Shown in pieces: positions 54,257 through 63,014 of a DNA stretch of 64,000 nt; the first letter of the stretch is position 1; the number at the start of each line of letters is the position of its first letter. Source of the stretch: Modestobacter caceresii. Its GTDB lineage: Bacteria > Actinomycetota > Actinomycetes > Mycobacteriales > Geodermatophilaceae. Both the position numbers and the translations under genes were made by a program. Where the stretch lies: assembly GCF_000761485.1 (NCBI RefSeq), contig NZ_JPMX01000009.1, forward strand, positions 1 to 64,000, read 5' to 3'. The notes below the pieces were generated by a model. It saw only the letters and a program-made list of their open reading frames with translations. It had not been told where the DNA came from and ran no database searches.

Positions 54257-55264
54257 GTGGCGTCGGTCCCCAGCACACTCCCCAGCCCCACCCGCCGGAC
54301 ACGTCGTGACCCGTTCCGGTCGGTCGGCGTGCGGCGCACCACCCTCTGCGGCGTCGCGATGGTGGCCGCCTCGTCCCTCGTCCTCGTCAGTGCAGGCAGC
54401 GCCCAGGCAGCGCCAGCGGCGACCGCGGTGCCGCTGGGCACCGCCGAGCCGTTCGCCGTGCTGTCCGGATCGTCGTTCTCGAACACCGGGCCCACCGTGA
54501 TCGCCGGGGACATCGGCGCGTCCGACCCCTCGATGGTCGGCACCGCCTCGATCACCCTCACCGGCACCAACCACGGCAACGACAGCGTCACCGCCAGCGC
54601 GAACGCCGCCCTGACCAACGCCCTGGTGTCGGCCGCCGGCCAGGGGCCCGGTGACACCATCTCGGCCGACCTGGCCGGACAGACGCTCACCCCCGGCATC
54701 TACACCTCGGCGTCGGCGCTCAGCATCGCCGGCCCCACGCCGCTGGTCCTGGACGGCCAGGGCGACCCGAACGCTGTCTTCCTCTTCCAGGCCGGTTCCA
54801 CTCTCATCACCCAGCCGGGCACGTCGGTCAGCCTCATCAACGGGGCGACCGCGTGCAACGTGTTCTGGCAGGTCGGCAGCTCGACCACGCTGGGCGTCAA
54901 CTCGGTCTTCCGCGGCGTCGTCCTGACGCTCACGGACACCACGATGAACACCGGCGCGACGCTGGAGGGCTCGGTGCTCTCCAGCGGCGCGGTGAGCCTG
55001 GACAGCAACACGATCATCCGGCCGGCCTGTGCGACGCCCCCCACGACGCCGCCCACGACAACGCCGCCCACCGCGACACCGACCGCCACACCGACCGACA
55101 CCCCCGAACCCACCGCGACGCCGACCGGCACCCCGGCCGCCGCGACCCCGACCGGCACCCCGGACCGGCCCACCACCTACGGCCAGGTCGGCCGGGTGCC
55201 GGTCGGCTCGGTGGACACCGGTGACGGCAGCAACCCCCGGGAGTCGACGTCGACCACGCCGTGA
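54257..55264 (+). CDS. DUF3494 ice-binding-family secreted protein
   Basis: 335-aa exported protein. A long signal peptide (RRTTLCGVAMVAASSLVLVSAGSAQA, cut before APAATA) is followed by one DUF3494 domain (about 65-255): LGTAEPFAVLSGSSFSNTGPTVIAGDIG at its start, PGIYTSASAL, ACNVFWQVGSS and GATLEGSVLSSGAVSLDSNTII near its end. These beta-helix proteins bind ice or act as adhesins. A Thr/Pro-rich linker and the tail GQVGRVPVGSVDTGDGS follow, without LPxTG or a membrane anchor. GTG 54257 follows AGGAG by seven bases. The stop overlaps the sortase start, so it is the likely sortase partner. Confidence 0.9.
   Translation: MASVPSTLPSPTRRTRRDPFRSVGVRRTTLCGVAMVAASSLVLVSAGSAQAAPAATAVPLGTAEPFAVLSGSSFSNTGPTVIAGDIGASDPSMVGTASITLTGTNHGNDSVTASANAALTNALVSAAGQGPGDTISADLAGQTLTPGIYTSASALSIAGPTPLVLDGQGDPNAVFLFQAGSTLITQPGTSVSLINGATACNVFWQVGSSTTLGVNSVFRGVVLTLTDTTMNTGATLEGSVLSSGAVSLDSNTIIRPACATPPTTPPTTTPPTATPTATPTDTPEPTATPTGTPAAATPTGTPDRPTTYGQVGRVPVGSVDTGDGSNPRESTSTTP
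55036..55172. repeat. Thr-Pro-rich degenerate repeat region
   Basis: Coding DNA made of irregular ACG-CCG-type units specifying TPPTTPPTTTPPTATPTATPT and the following TDTPEPTATPTGTP stretches. It is the linker between the DUF3494 domain and the C-terminal tail and likely spans the cell wall. Confidence 0.8.
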
Positions 55265-55896
55265 CCTCCGGCCGCGCGGCCGGAGTACGCCGGCGACCGG
55301 TTCAGCTCCGCCTGGTCGGCCTGGCCGCGCTGTTCGCCCTCGGGGCGACCGGTTGCGCCGATGGGACGCCGACCGCGCCCGCAGCCGGGTCGTCGGTCAC
55401 CTCGACGCCGACCGCTGCCGCTCCGGTTCAGCCCGCCGTGCTGGCGGCGTCCGTCCCGGTCCGGGTGCAGATCCCGGCCATCGGGGTGGACTCGGAGCTG
55501 ATGGACCTCGGCCTGCAGGCCGACGGCACGATGGAGGTACCGGCCGGCGGTTTCCCGGCCGGCTGGTACACCGGGGCGCCGACGCCCGGCGAGCGGGGGC
55601 CGGCGGTACTGGCCGGCCACGTCGACTGGGGCGGGGCACCGGGGGTCTTCGCCGAGCTGCGCGACGTGGTGCCCGGCGACGAGATCACCGTGTCCCGCGC
55701 TGACGGGAGCACGGCCGTGTTCGCCGTGCAGGAGGTCGGGCAGTACGACAAGGACGACTTCCCGACCGCCGCCGTGTACGGCGACATCGACCACGCCGGA
55801 CTGCGGGTGATCACCTGCGGAGGGGTGTTCGACGAGCTGGCCGGCAGCTACCTGGACAACACCGTCGTCTTCGCGGACCTGGTACCGCCCGCCTGA
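55261..55896 (+). CDS. class F sortase
   Basis: 211-aa transpeptidase of the class F (DUF-type) sortases. An N-terminal hydrophobic segment (about 16-32, ending ALGATGC) anchors it; a Thr/Pro/Ala linker follows. The sortase core starts at VRVQIPAIGVDSELMDLGLQADGTMEVP. The catalytic histidine is H120 (LAGHVDW) and the cysteine C186 (VITCGG). The usual third residue, an arginine about 12 residues after the cysteine, is leucine (GSYLDNTVV), to be checked against other class F enzymes. GTG 55261 overlaps the stop of the DUF3494 gene, so both are made together. Confidence 0.9.
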   Translation: MTSGRAAGVRRRPVQLRLVGLAALFALGATGCADGTPTAPAAGSSVTSTPTAAAPVQPAVLAASVPVRVQIPAIGVDSELMDLGLQADGTMEVPAGGFPAGWYTGAPTPGERGPAVLAGHVDWGGAPGVFAELRDVVPGDEITVSRADGSTAVFAVQEVGQYDKDDFPTAAVYGDIDHAGLRVITCGGVFDELAGSYLDNTVVFADLVPPA

Positions 55897-55906
55897 CCGG
55901 CGGGGG

Positions 55907-58294
55907 TCAGGCGGGGCGGCCCTGCGGGTTGAGCCGCACGGCGACGAGCGCGACGTCGTCGTCCGCGCGGTCGGGCAGCATCCGGGCCAGCAGCTGGTCG
56001 GCCAGCTCGCCGACCGGTGCCTGCCACACCTGGCCGAACTCCTCGCGCAACCGCTCCACCCCGAGGTCGAACAGCTGGTCCCGGCGCTCGACCAGACCGT
56101 CGGTGTAGAGCAGCACGGTCGACCCGCGGAGGATGGTCCGGACGTGGTCCTGGCGCTGGGCCGTGGGTTCCACGCCGAGCAGCAGGTCCGCGCGGGCGCC
56201 GTCGAACACCTCGATCTGCCCGTCGGGGCCGGCGACCACCGGGGGCAGGTGCCCGGCGTTGGCCCAGCGCAGCCGGGTGACCCCGCGCTCGACCTCCTCG
56301 TCGGTCTGCTCCAGCCGGGCGACCAGCACCGACGCCATCGTCCTCAGCTGCAGGCCGGCCATGGCACGGTCGAGTCGCTGGAGCACTCCGGCGGGGCTGT
56401 CGTCGCTGTCGTAGGCGATCCCGCGCGTCAGCCCCCGCAGCTGGCCCATGCTCGCCGCCGCCTCGGTGTCATGGCCGACGACGTCGCCGATCACCAGCAT
56501 GGTCGAGCCGTCGGGCTGCTCGAAGACGTCGTACCAGTCGCCGCCCACCTGCGCGTCCCGGGCGGCCGGCACGTACCGCACCGCGACCTCGAGGTGGTCG
56601 GGGGACGGCGGTTCCGACAGCAGGCTGCGCTGCAGGGTCAGGGCGCTGCGGGCCACCCGCCGGGAGCGGGCGTACAGCGCCTCCAGCAGGTGGGTGCGCA
56701 GCTCGCCGGCCTCGGCCAGCTCCGCCGGCGTCCACGGATCGGCGCGGTCCCGGACGGTCTCCCGCCACCGGTCGAACGACTTGCGTGGCGAGAGCCGGAC
56801 CGTGTCGCCCTCCCGCTCGGCGATCGCCTTGTTGTGCGGATCGCCACCCCAGTCGACCGACTGCACCTGCTCGCCGCGGGTCCAGATCACGTACTGCCCC
56901 TCGGGCAGCGGCAGGGCCAGCACGCCACAGACCAGCTCGGCCGGGATGTCCAGCTGGGGGGCGACCAGGGGCAGCTGCTCGGTGCTGACGACGTCGTCGG
57001 CCTGCTGCCCGGCCCAGCGCGCCAGCGCAGCGGCCACCTCGGGGGACAACGGGACGCCGGCGCTGCCGGTGTGCCCCTGCAGGTTCACCACCACCGAGGA
57101 GGCCGGAACGACGTCGAGCAGCCCCGGGCGGCCGAGCACCGTCTCCGACAGCGGCCGTTCCTCGTCCAGCGCCGCAGCGGTGAGCCACGCCATCGTCGAC
57201 CGGACCCGCAGTGCCCGGCGGTGCTCCTCGTCCTCGGCGCGGTCGACCAGCCGGAGCGAGAGCGTGGAGCCGAGGAACTCCGCCGCCGCACGGGTGGCGT
57301 AGGGCGGGGCGTGGGTGCCGGAGTAGTGGTGGCAGGCGATGAGCCCCCACAGCTTCTCCCCGCGCAGCAGCGAGATCGACATCGAGGCGCGCACGCCCAT
57401 GTTCTTCAGGTACTCGCAGTGGATCGGCGAGACGCTGCGGAGCGTGGAGTACGTGAGGTCCAGCGGCTGGCCCGTCGCAGGCAGGTCGACCGGCTCCAGC
57501 GGCGACGGCGTGTAGCCGACGTCGTTGATCAGCCGGATCCAGTTCTTCTCGTACAGCGCGCGGGCCTGGGCGGGGATGTCCGAGGCCGGGTAGTGCAGCC
57601 CGAGGAACGAGTTCAGCTCAGGGAGCTTCGCCTCGGCGACGACCTCGCCGTTGTAGTCGGCGTCGTAGCGGTAGACCATCACCCGGTCGAACCCGGTGAG
57701 CCCACGCACCGCCTCAGCGGTGATGTCGTACAGGGCCTGCAGCGAGCCTGCCCGGTTGAGCTCGGCGACCGTCCCGCGCACCGCCTGGTAGGTGTTCGGG
57801 AAGGAGAACGGGCGCGGCCCGTAGGCCGACTCCAGCTCGATGACCAGCGTGCTCGCCGACGGGGTGACCGCCTGGCCGCTGACCGGCAGGGTGGCCCGGG
57901 TGCCGGGGAGCGTGCTGCCGTCGGCGGCGTGGGTCGCCCGGTGCAGGAGTGCGTCGACCGGACGGGGCGTGCCGTCGCCCTCCAGCACGAGCTCGACCGG
58001 GTTGCGCTCGCGCAGGTCACCGAAGGCGCTGGCCGACCGGGCGATCGCCTCGGCCGGCGCGAGCCCGACGACGTCGGCGAGGGGACGGCCCAGGGCGTCG
58101 TCCCAGGCCACGCCGACGACGTCGGCCAGGTTGCGGGACACCTGACGGACCACCATGTCCGGCTCGCTGACCGCCAGCAGCACCCCGCGGGGCTGGATGC
58201 TGCCGGGCACGTGGATCGGCTCGCGCTCGCAGTTGCTCAGGTCGACCGGCTCGCCGGGCGCCAGCCAGGGGCCGGTTTGCAGTTGGTCGGTCAT
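55907..58294 (-). CDS. bacteriophytochrome-PP2C serine phosphatase
   Basis: 795-aa red/far-red photoreceptor with a phosphatase output. PAS-like domain with biliverdin-binding cysteine C22 (NCEREPIHVPG), GAF domain (about 180-345: DRVMVYRYD, PASDIP 236-241, SPIHCEYLKNMGV with the pyrrole-contact histidine, ACHHYS), PHY domain with tongue motif PRKSF (503-507), then a coiled linker and a PP2C domain (GGDWYD 584-589, GDVVGHD 603-609, LLYTDGLVERR). All photosensory residues are present. No histidine kinase is present; light should directly control a SpoIIE-type phosphatase. Coupled (ATGA) to a small ORF upstream. No haem oxygenase gene is in the window. Confidence 0.94.
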   Translation of the reverse strand: MTDQLQTGPWLAPGEPVDLSNCEREPIHVPGSIQPRGVLLAVSEPDMVVRQVSRNLADVVGVAWDDALGRPLADVVGLAPAEAIARSASAFGDLRERNPVELVLEGDGTPRPVDALLHRATHAADGSTLPGTRATLPVSGQAVTPSASTLVIELESAYGPRPFSFPNTYQAVRGTVAELNRAGSLQALYDITAEAVRGLTGFDRVMVYRYDADYNGEVVAEAKLPELNSFLGLHYPASDIPAQARALYEKNWIRLINDVGYTPSPLEPVDLPATGQPLDLTYSTLRSVSPIHCEYLKNMGVRASMSISLLRGEKLWGLIACHHYSGTHAPPYATRAAAEFLGSTLSLRLVDRAEDEEHRRALRVRSTMAWLTAAALDEERPLSETVLGRPGLLDVVPASSVVVNLQGHTGSAGVPLSPEVAAALARWAGQQADDVVSTEQLPLVAPQLDIPAELVCGVLALPLPEGQYVIWTRGEQVQSVDWGGDPHNKAIAEREGDTVRLSPRKSFDRWRETVRDRADPWTPAELAEAGELRTHLLEALYARSRRVARSALTLQRSLLSEPPSPDHLEVAVRYVPAARDAQVGGDWYDVFEQPDGSTMLVIGDVVGHDTEAAASMGQLRGLTRGIAYDSDDSPAGVLQRLDRAMAGLQLRTMASVLVARLEQTDEEVERGVTRLRWANAGHLPPVVAGPDGQIEVFDGARADLLLGVEPTAQRQDHVRTILRGSTVLLYTDGLVERRDQLFDLGVERLREEFGQVWQAPVGELADQLLARMLPDRADDDVALVAVRLNPQGRPA

Positions 58295-58434
58295 GCGGGG
58301 GCCCCGTTCGTCGCCGGAGTGGAGGCCCGCCGGGTCTCGACGGCCCGCTGCTCGACCGCCGCACCGGGGTGCAGGCGGCGCAGCACGTCGGCGTCGTCCC
58401 TGGACCGGGCAGACGCTCGTCGTGCTGACGTCAT
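58291..58434 (-). CDS. 47-codon small ORF coupled between PucR gene and phytochrome gene
   Basis: Product of 47 aa, basic and Arg/Ala-rich, starting MTSARRASARSRDDADVLRRL and ending in TPATNGAPA, not recognised. The evidence is its position: its ATG overlaps the stop of the upstream PucR-type gene (TGATG) and its own stop overlaps the phytochrome ATG (ATGA). Both junctions are those of translational coupling and the reading frame fills the gap exactly. It could be a leader for reinitiation or a real small protein. No ribosome site was seen. Confidence 0.6.
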   Translation of the reverse strand: MTSARRASARSRDDADVLRRLHPGAAVEQRAVETRRASTPATNGAPA

Positions 58435-59636
58435 CAGCCCGCCGAGCTTAGGTCACCGGAGCGGCGGGGGAGGTGCGGCGGGTTCGTCGCTGTGAGCCGC
58501 GCTGAGCGCACGCCCAGGTGCAGCAGCAGCCGGTCGGCGCCGTCGGCGAGGTCGAGCCCGGTCAGCTCGGAGATCCGGCCGAGCCGGTAGTAGAGCGTCT
58601 GGCGGTGGATGCACAGTTGCGCCGCCGCGCGCTGCGGGCTGCCGGCGCAGTCCAGCCACACCTCGGCGGTGCCGGTGAGCACCGGGTCGGCCAGCAGGCG
58701 GGCCAGTGCGGGGTCCGGCCCGGGCAGCGCGGCCACCTGCCGCCACGGCCCGAGCTCGGACCAGGACGCCGCCGGGGCGAGCCGGGGGTCGACGGCGGCG
58801 ACCCGTGCCGCGGTGCGCGCCTCGTGCCACTGGGCGGACAGCTCCAGGCAGCCGCGCCGTGGAGCGGCGACGCCGGCCGTGCTGCCGGGAGGGAGCTGGG
58901 CGAGCGCAGCCGCACTCAGCGCACCGGCCGGACGGGCGTCGGCGTCCCCGGGCAGCGGCAGCAGCACCGCCACCGCGACGGCGGGCCCGCCGCCGGAGGG
59001 GAGGACCGCGCTGACCGCCCCGGCTCCGGGCGGCGTCCAGCCGGTGGGCAGCCCCGGCGGAGCCGGGTGCAGCGCCACCAGCGCCACCGCCGTCCGGTCG
59101 CCCCCAAGGGCGTCGGTCAGCTCCCGCAGCGCCCGCCCGGGGGCGTTGCCAGTGAGTGCGGCGCGCAACGCCGCCGACAGGTCGGCGGTGCCGGGCCGGC
59201 CCTCCGCGAGCAGCCGGCCGGCCTCGGCGGCCAGCGCCACCGCCTCGGCCAGGCCCGGGGCGTCCGGGTACTCGACGTCGGTGCGGCCTTCGTCGAGCAG
59301 CCAGAGGTACCCCTGCAACCGCCCGCCCGCGCGCACCGGCAGGCACAGCCGGGTCAGGATGCCGGCCGCCGGGTCGGCCGGCACCCGCAGCGGGGCCAGG
59401 GCGTCGGCGATGCCGAACTCCTCGAACCGGTGACGCACCTCCGCCGTCGACCCCCGACCGAGGATCGACCGCGCCCGGACGGCATCCATCATGGCGCCTG
59501 AGCCGCCGGCCGCCGCGCTCGCCGGCTCGTCGTGCGCGCAGAACGCGAGCATCGTGAAGTCGCGGTCCTCCAGCGTCGCCGGGGCGGCGAGCAGGTGGGA
59601 GACCTCGTCCACCAGGTCCTGCAGTTCGTCGCGCAC
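58434..59636 (-). CDS. PucR-type transcriptional regulator (proline utilisation candidate)
   Basis: 400-aa regulator with a poorly conserved N-terminal sensory part (about 1-150) and a C-terminal PucR helix-turn-helix (about 340-385): AAAQLCIHRQTLYYRLGRISELTGLDL. PucR/PruC-like regulators commonly lie opposite proline dehydrogenase genes in actinobacteria and activate them in response to proline; here it diverges from pruB across 146 bases. GTG 59636 follows GAGGAGG, better than the ATG at 59696. The downstream genes (small ORF, phytochrome phosphatase) are in the same transcript, an unexpected association. Confidence 0.88.
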   Translation of the reverse strand: MRDELQDLVDEVSHLLAAPATLEDRDFTMLAFCAHDEPASAAAGGSGAMMDAVRARSILGRGSTAEVRHRFEEFGIADALAPLRVPADPAAGILTRLCLPVRAGGRLQGYLWLLDEGRTDVEYPDAPGLAEAVALAAEAGRLLAEGRPGTADLSAALRAALTGNAPGRALRELTDALGGDRTAVALVALHPAPPGLPTGWTPPGAGAVSAVLPSGGGPAVAVAVLLPLPGDADARPAGALSAAALAQLPPGSTAGVAAPRRGCLELSAQWHEARTAARVAAVDPRLAPAASWSELGPWRQVAALPGPDPALARLLADPVLTGTAEVWLDCAGSPQRAAAQLCIHRQTLYYRLGRISELTGLDLADGADRLLLHLGVRSARLTATNPPHLPRRSGDLSSAG

Positions 59637-59660
59637 CGGGACCTCCTCTCGCCGTCTCAG

Positions 59661-59672
59661 ACGATCGTACGA
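59661..59672. promoter_or_regulatory. overlapping palindromes in the pucR-pruB intergenic region
   Basis: ACGATCGT (59661-59668) and TCGTACGA (59665-59672) overlap between divergent genes and could be part of a regulator site. A possible -10 box for pruB is TAGCGT at 59728-59733. Weak evidence. Confidence 0.3.
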
Positions 59673-59782
59673 GGGTTCCTCGGCGAGTCCGGACATCTGT
59701 CGCTGGTGCGCGGTGGGTCGGCGTCCCTAGCGTTCGGGGCACCGCACCACCACGCTGAACACCGCCCCGTCGGAGGCGCCCC

Positions 59783-60715
59783 GTGCTCACCCAGAAGGCA
59801 CTCCTCGCCGCCGCCCGCCGTCCCGGGCTCCGCCGCGTGGTCACCGGCACGCCCGTCACCCGCCGGGTGGTGGAGCGCTTCGTCGCCGGGGAGTCCCTCC
59901 CCGAGGCGATCGAGGTCGTGCAGGCACTGTCCGCCGACGGCCTGGCGGTCACCCTCGACCACCTGGGCGAGGACGTGACCGACCGCAGCGAGGCCCGGCG
60001 TACCCGCGATGCCTACCTGGCCGCGCTGGAGAGCCTGGCGCCGCTGGGCCTGAGCCGGGCCGCCGAGGTCTCGGTGAAGCTGTCCGCCTTCGGCCAGGCG
60101 CTGCCGGTGGGCGGGCACGACCTGGCGCTGGAGCTGGTGCGCCCGGTCGTCGAGGCCGCCACGGCGTTGGGCACCACGGTGACCCTGGACATGGAGGACT
60201 CCCGCACGGTCGACGCCACCCTCGCCGTCCTGGCCGAGCTGCGGCGCGAGCACCCGGGCACCGGTGCGGTGCTCCAGGCGATGCTGCACCGCACCGAGGA
60301 CGACGCCCGCGCCCTCGCCGTCCCCGGGTCGCGGGTGCGGCTGGTCAAGGGCGCCTACCAGGAGCCGGCCTCGGTCGCGTACCAGGAGAAGGCGGACGTC
60401 GACGCCGCCTACGGCCGCTGCCTGGAGACGCTGGTCCGCGGACCCGGCTACCCGATGGCCGGCACCCACGACCCACGGTTCGTCCAGCAGAAGCTGGACC
60501 TGGTCGCCGAGACCGGCCGCTCGTCCGACAGCTACGAGTTCCAGATGCTCTACGGCATCCGCCCCGACGAGCAGACCCGCCTGGCCGCCGAGGGGCACAC
60601 CGTCCGGGCCTACGTGCCCTACGGCGCCGACTGGTACGGCTACTTCATGCGCCGCCTCGCCGAGCGCCCGGCCAACCTGCAGTTCTTCCTCCGCTCCCTC
60701 GCCACCAAGTCCTGA
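59783..60715 (+). CDS. pruB: proline dehydrogenase
   Basis: FAD enzyme oxidising L-proline to pyrroline-5-carboxylate, 310 aa, monofunctional type. It has the barrel signatures DGLAVTLDHLGEDV, EVSVKLSAFGQ, VTLDMEDSRTVD, AVLQAMLHRTEDD, RLVKGAYQEP (conserved Lys), GTHDPRF and the C-terminal YVPYGADWYGYFMRRLAERPAN with the substrate-binding arginines. GTG 59783. Followed by pruA after 54 bases with a hairpin in between. Confidence 0.95.
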   Translation: MLTQKALLAAARRPGLRRVVTGTPVTRRVVERFVAGESLPEAIEVVQALSADGLAVTLDHLGEDVTDRSEARRTRDAYLAALESLAPLGLSRAAEVSVKLSAFGQALPVGGHDLALELVRPVVEAATALGTTVTLDMEDSRTVDATLAVLAELRREHPGTGAVLQAMLHRTEDDARALAVPGSRVRLVKGAYQEPASVAYQEKADVDAAYGRCLETLVRGPGYPMAGTHDPRFVQQKLDLVAETGRSSDSYEFQMLYGIRPDEQTRLAAEGHTVRAYVPYGADWYGYFMRRLAERPANLQFFLRSLATKS

Positions 60716-60722
60716 TCCGCCC

Positions 60723-60744
60723 CACCAAGATGGCCATTTTGGTG
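60723..60744 (+). repeat. 22-base near-perfect palindrome between pruB and pruA
   Basis: CACCAAGATGG (60723-60733) pairs with CCATTTTGGTG (60734-60744) with a single G-U. Almost no loop as a simple hairpin, so a protein-binding site or an RNA stem with an opened centre is possible. It begins eight bases after the pruB stop. Confidence 0.6.
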
Positions 60745-60769
60745 CCATCCGTCTCCTGAGGAGCACCCC

Positions 60770-62395
<1,626 letters not shown>

Positions 62396-62409
62396 CAGCC
62401 GCGGCGAGC

Positions 62410-62958
62410 TCAGCGGGGGAGCGGGATCTTCCGCTCGTCGCAGAGCTCGGAGAGCATCTCGCCGACCGTCTCCTCCACCGAGCCCTCACCGGGGACGACG
62501 GCGCCAGGCTCGTCGTCGCCCAGCGGCTGCAGGGTGTCCAGCTGGCTGCGCAGCAGGCTCGGCGGCATGTAGTGCCCCTTGCGCTGGGCGAGCCGCTCGG
62601 TGAGCACCTCCTCGGAGGTGTCGGCGTGCGCGAACCACACCGAGGGGTGTCCGTCGCAGAGCAGGTCGCGGTAGCTGCGCTTGAGCGCGGAGCAGGTGAG
62701 GATGAACGACGTCCCGGCGGCCTCGTGCTCGCCGATCAGCTCGGCCATGCGGCGCAGCCACGGCCAGCGGTCCTCGTCGTCCAGCGGGGTGCCACTGCGC
62801 ATCTTCTCGACGTTCTCCGGCGGGTGCAGGTCGTCGCCCTCGATGAACTCCCACTGCAGGCGGCGGGCGAGCTCGTTCGCGACGGTCGACTTGCCGGAGC
62901 CGGAGACCCCCATGACGACGATCGAGGTGGTCGCCGGGATGCTGTCCGTGGTTTCCAT
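62410..62958 (-). CDS. gntK: gluconokinase
   Basis: Phosphorylates gluconate to 6-phosphogluconate, feeding the gnd enzyme encoded at 17957-19396. 182 aa. VVMGVSGSGKSTVANELA is the P-loop, EGDDLHPPENVEKMRSGTPLDDEDRWPWL the substrate loop, CSALKRSYRDLL and the lid RKGHYMPPSLLRSQ complete the GntK pattern. ATG 62958 lies six bases after TACGGT on the minus strand, fitting a leaderless transcript; the longer frame to 63009 overlaps that box. Confidence 0.95.
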   Translation of the reverse strand: METTDSIPATTSIVVMGVSGSGKSTVANELARRLQWEFIEGDDLHPPENVEKMRSGTPLDDEDRWPWLRRMAELIGEHEAAGTSFILTCSALKRSYRDLLCDGHPSVWFAHADTSEEVLTERLAQRKGHYMPPSLLRSQLDTLQPLGDDEPGAVVPGEGSVEETVGEMLSELCDERKIPLPR

Positions 62959-62964
62959 GCCCCG

Positions 62965-62970
62965 ACCGTA
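62965..62970 (-). promoter_or_regulatory. -10 box for leaderless gntK transcript
   Basis: TACGGT on the minus strand, six bases before the gntK ATG. Same spacing as several other genes here. Confidence 0.45.
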
Positions 62971-63014
62971 TTGAGTCGAGGGAGGAGTTGGGAACCGGGA
63001 CGGAGGCACGGGAC

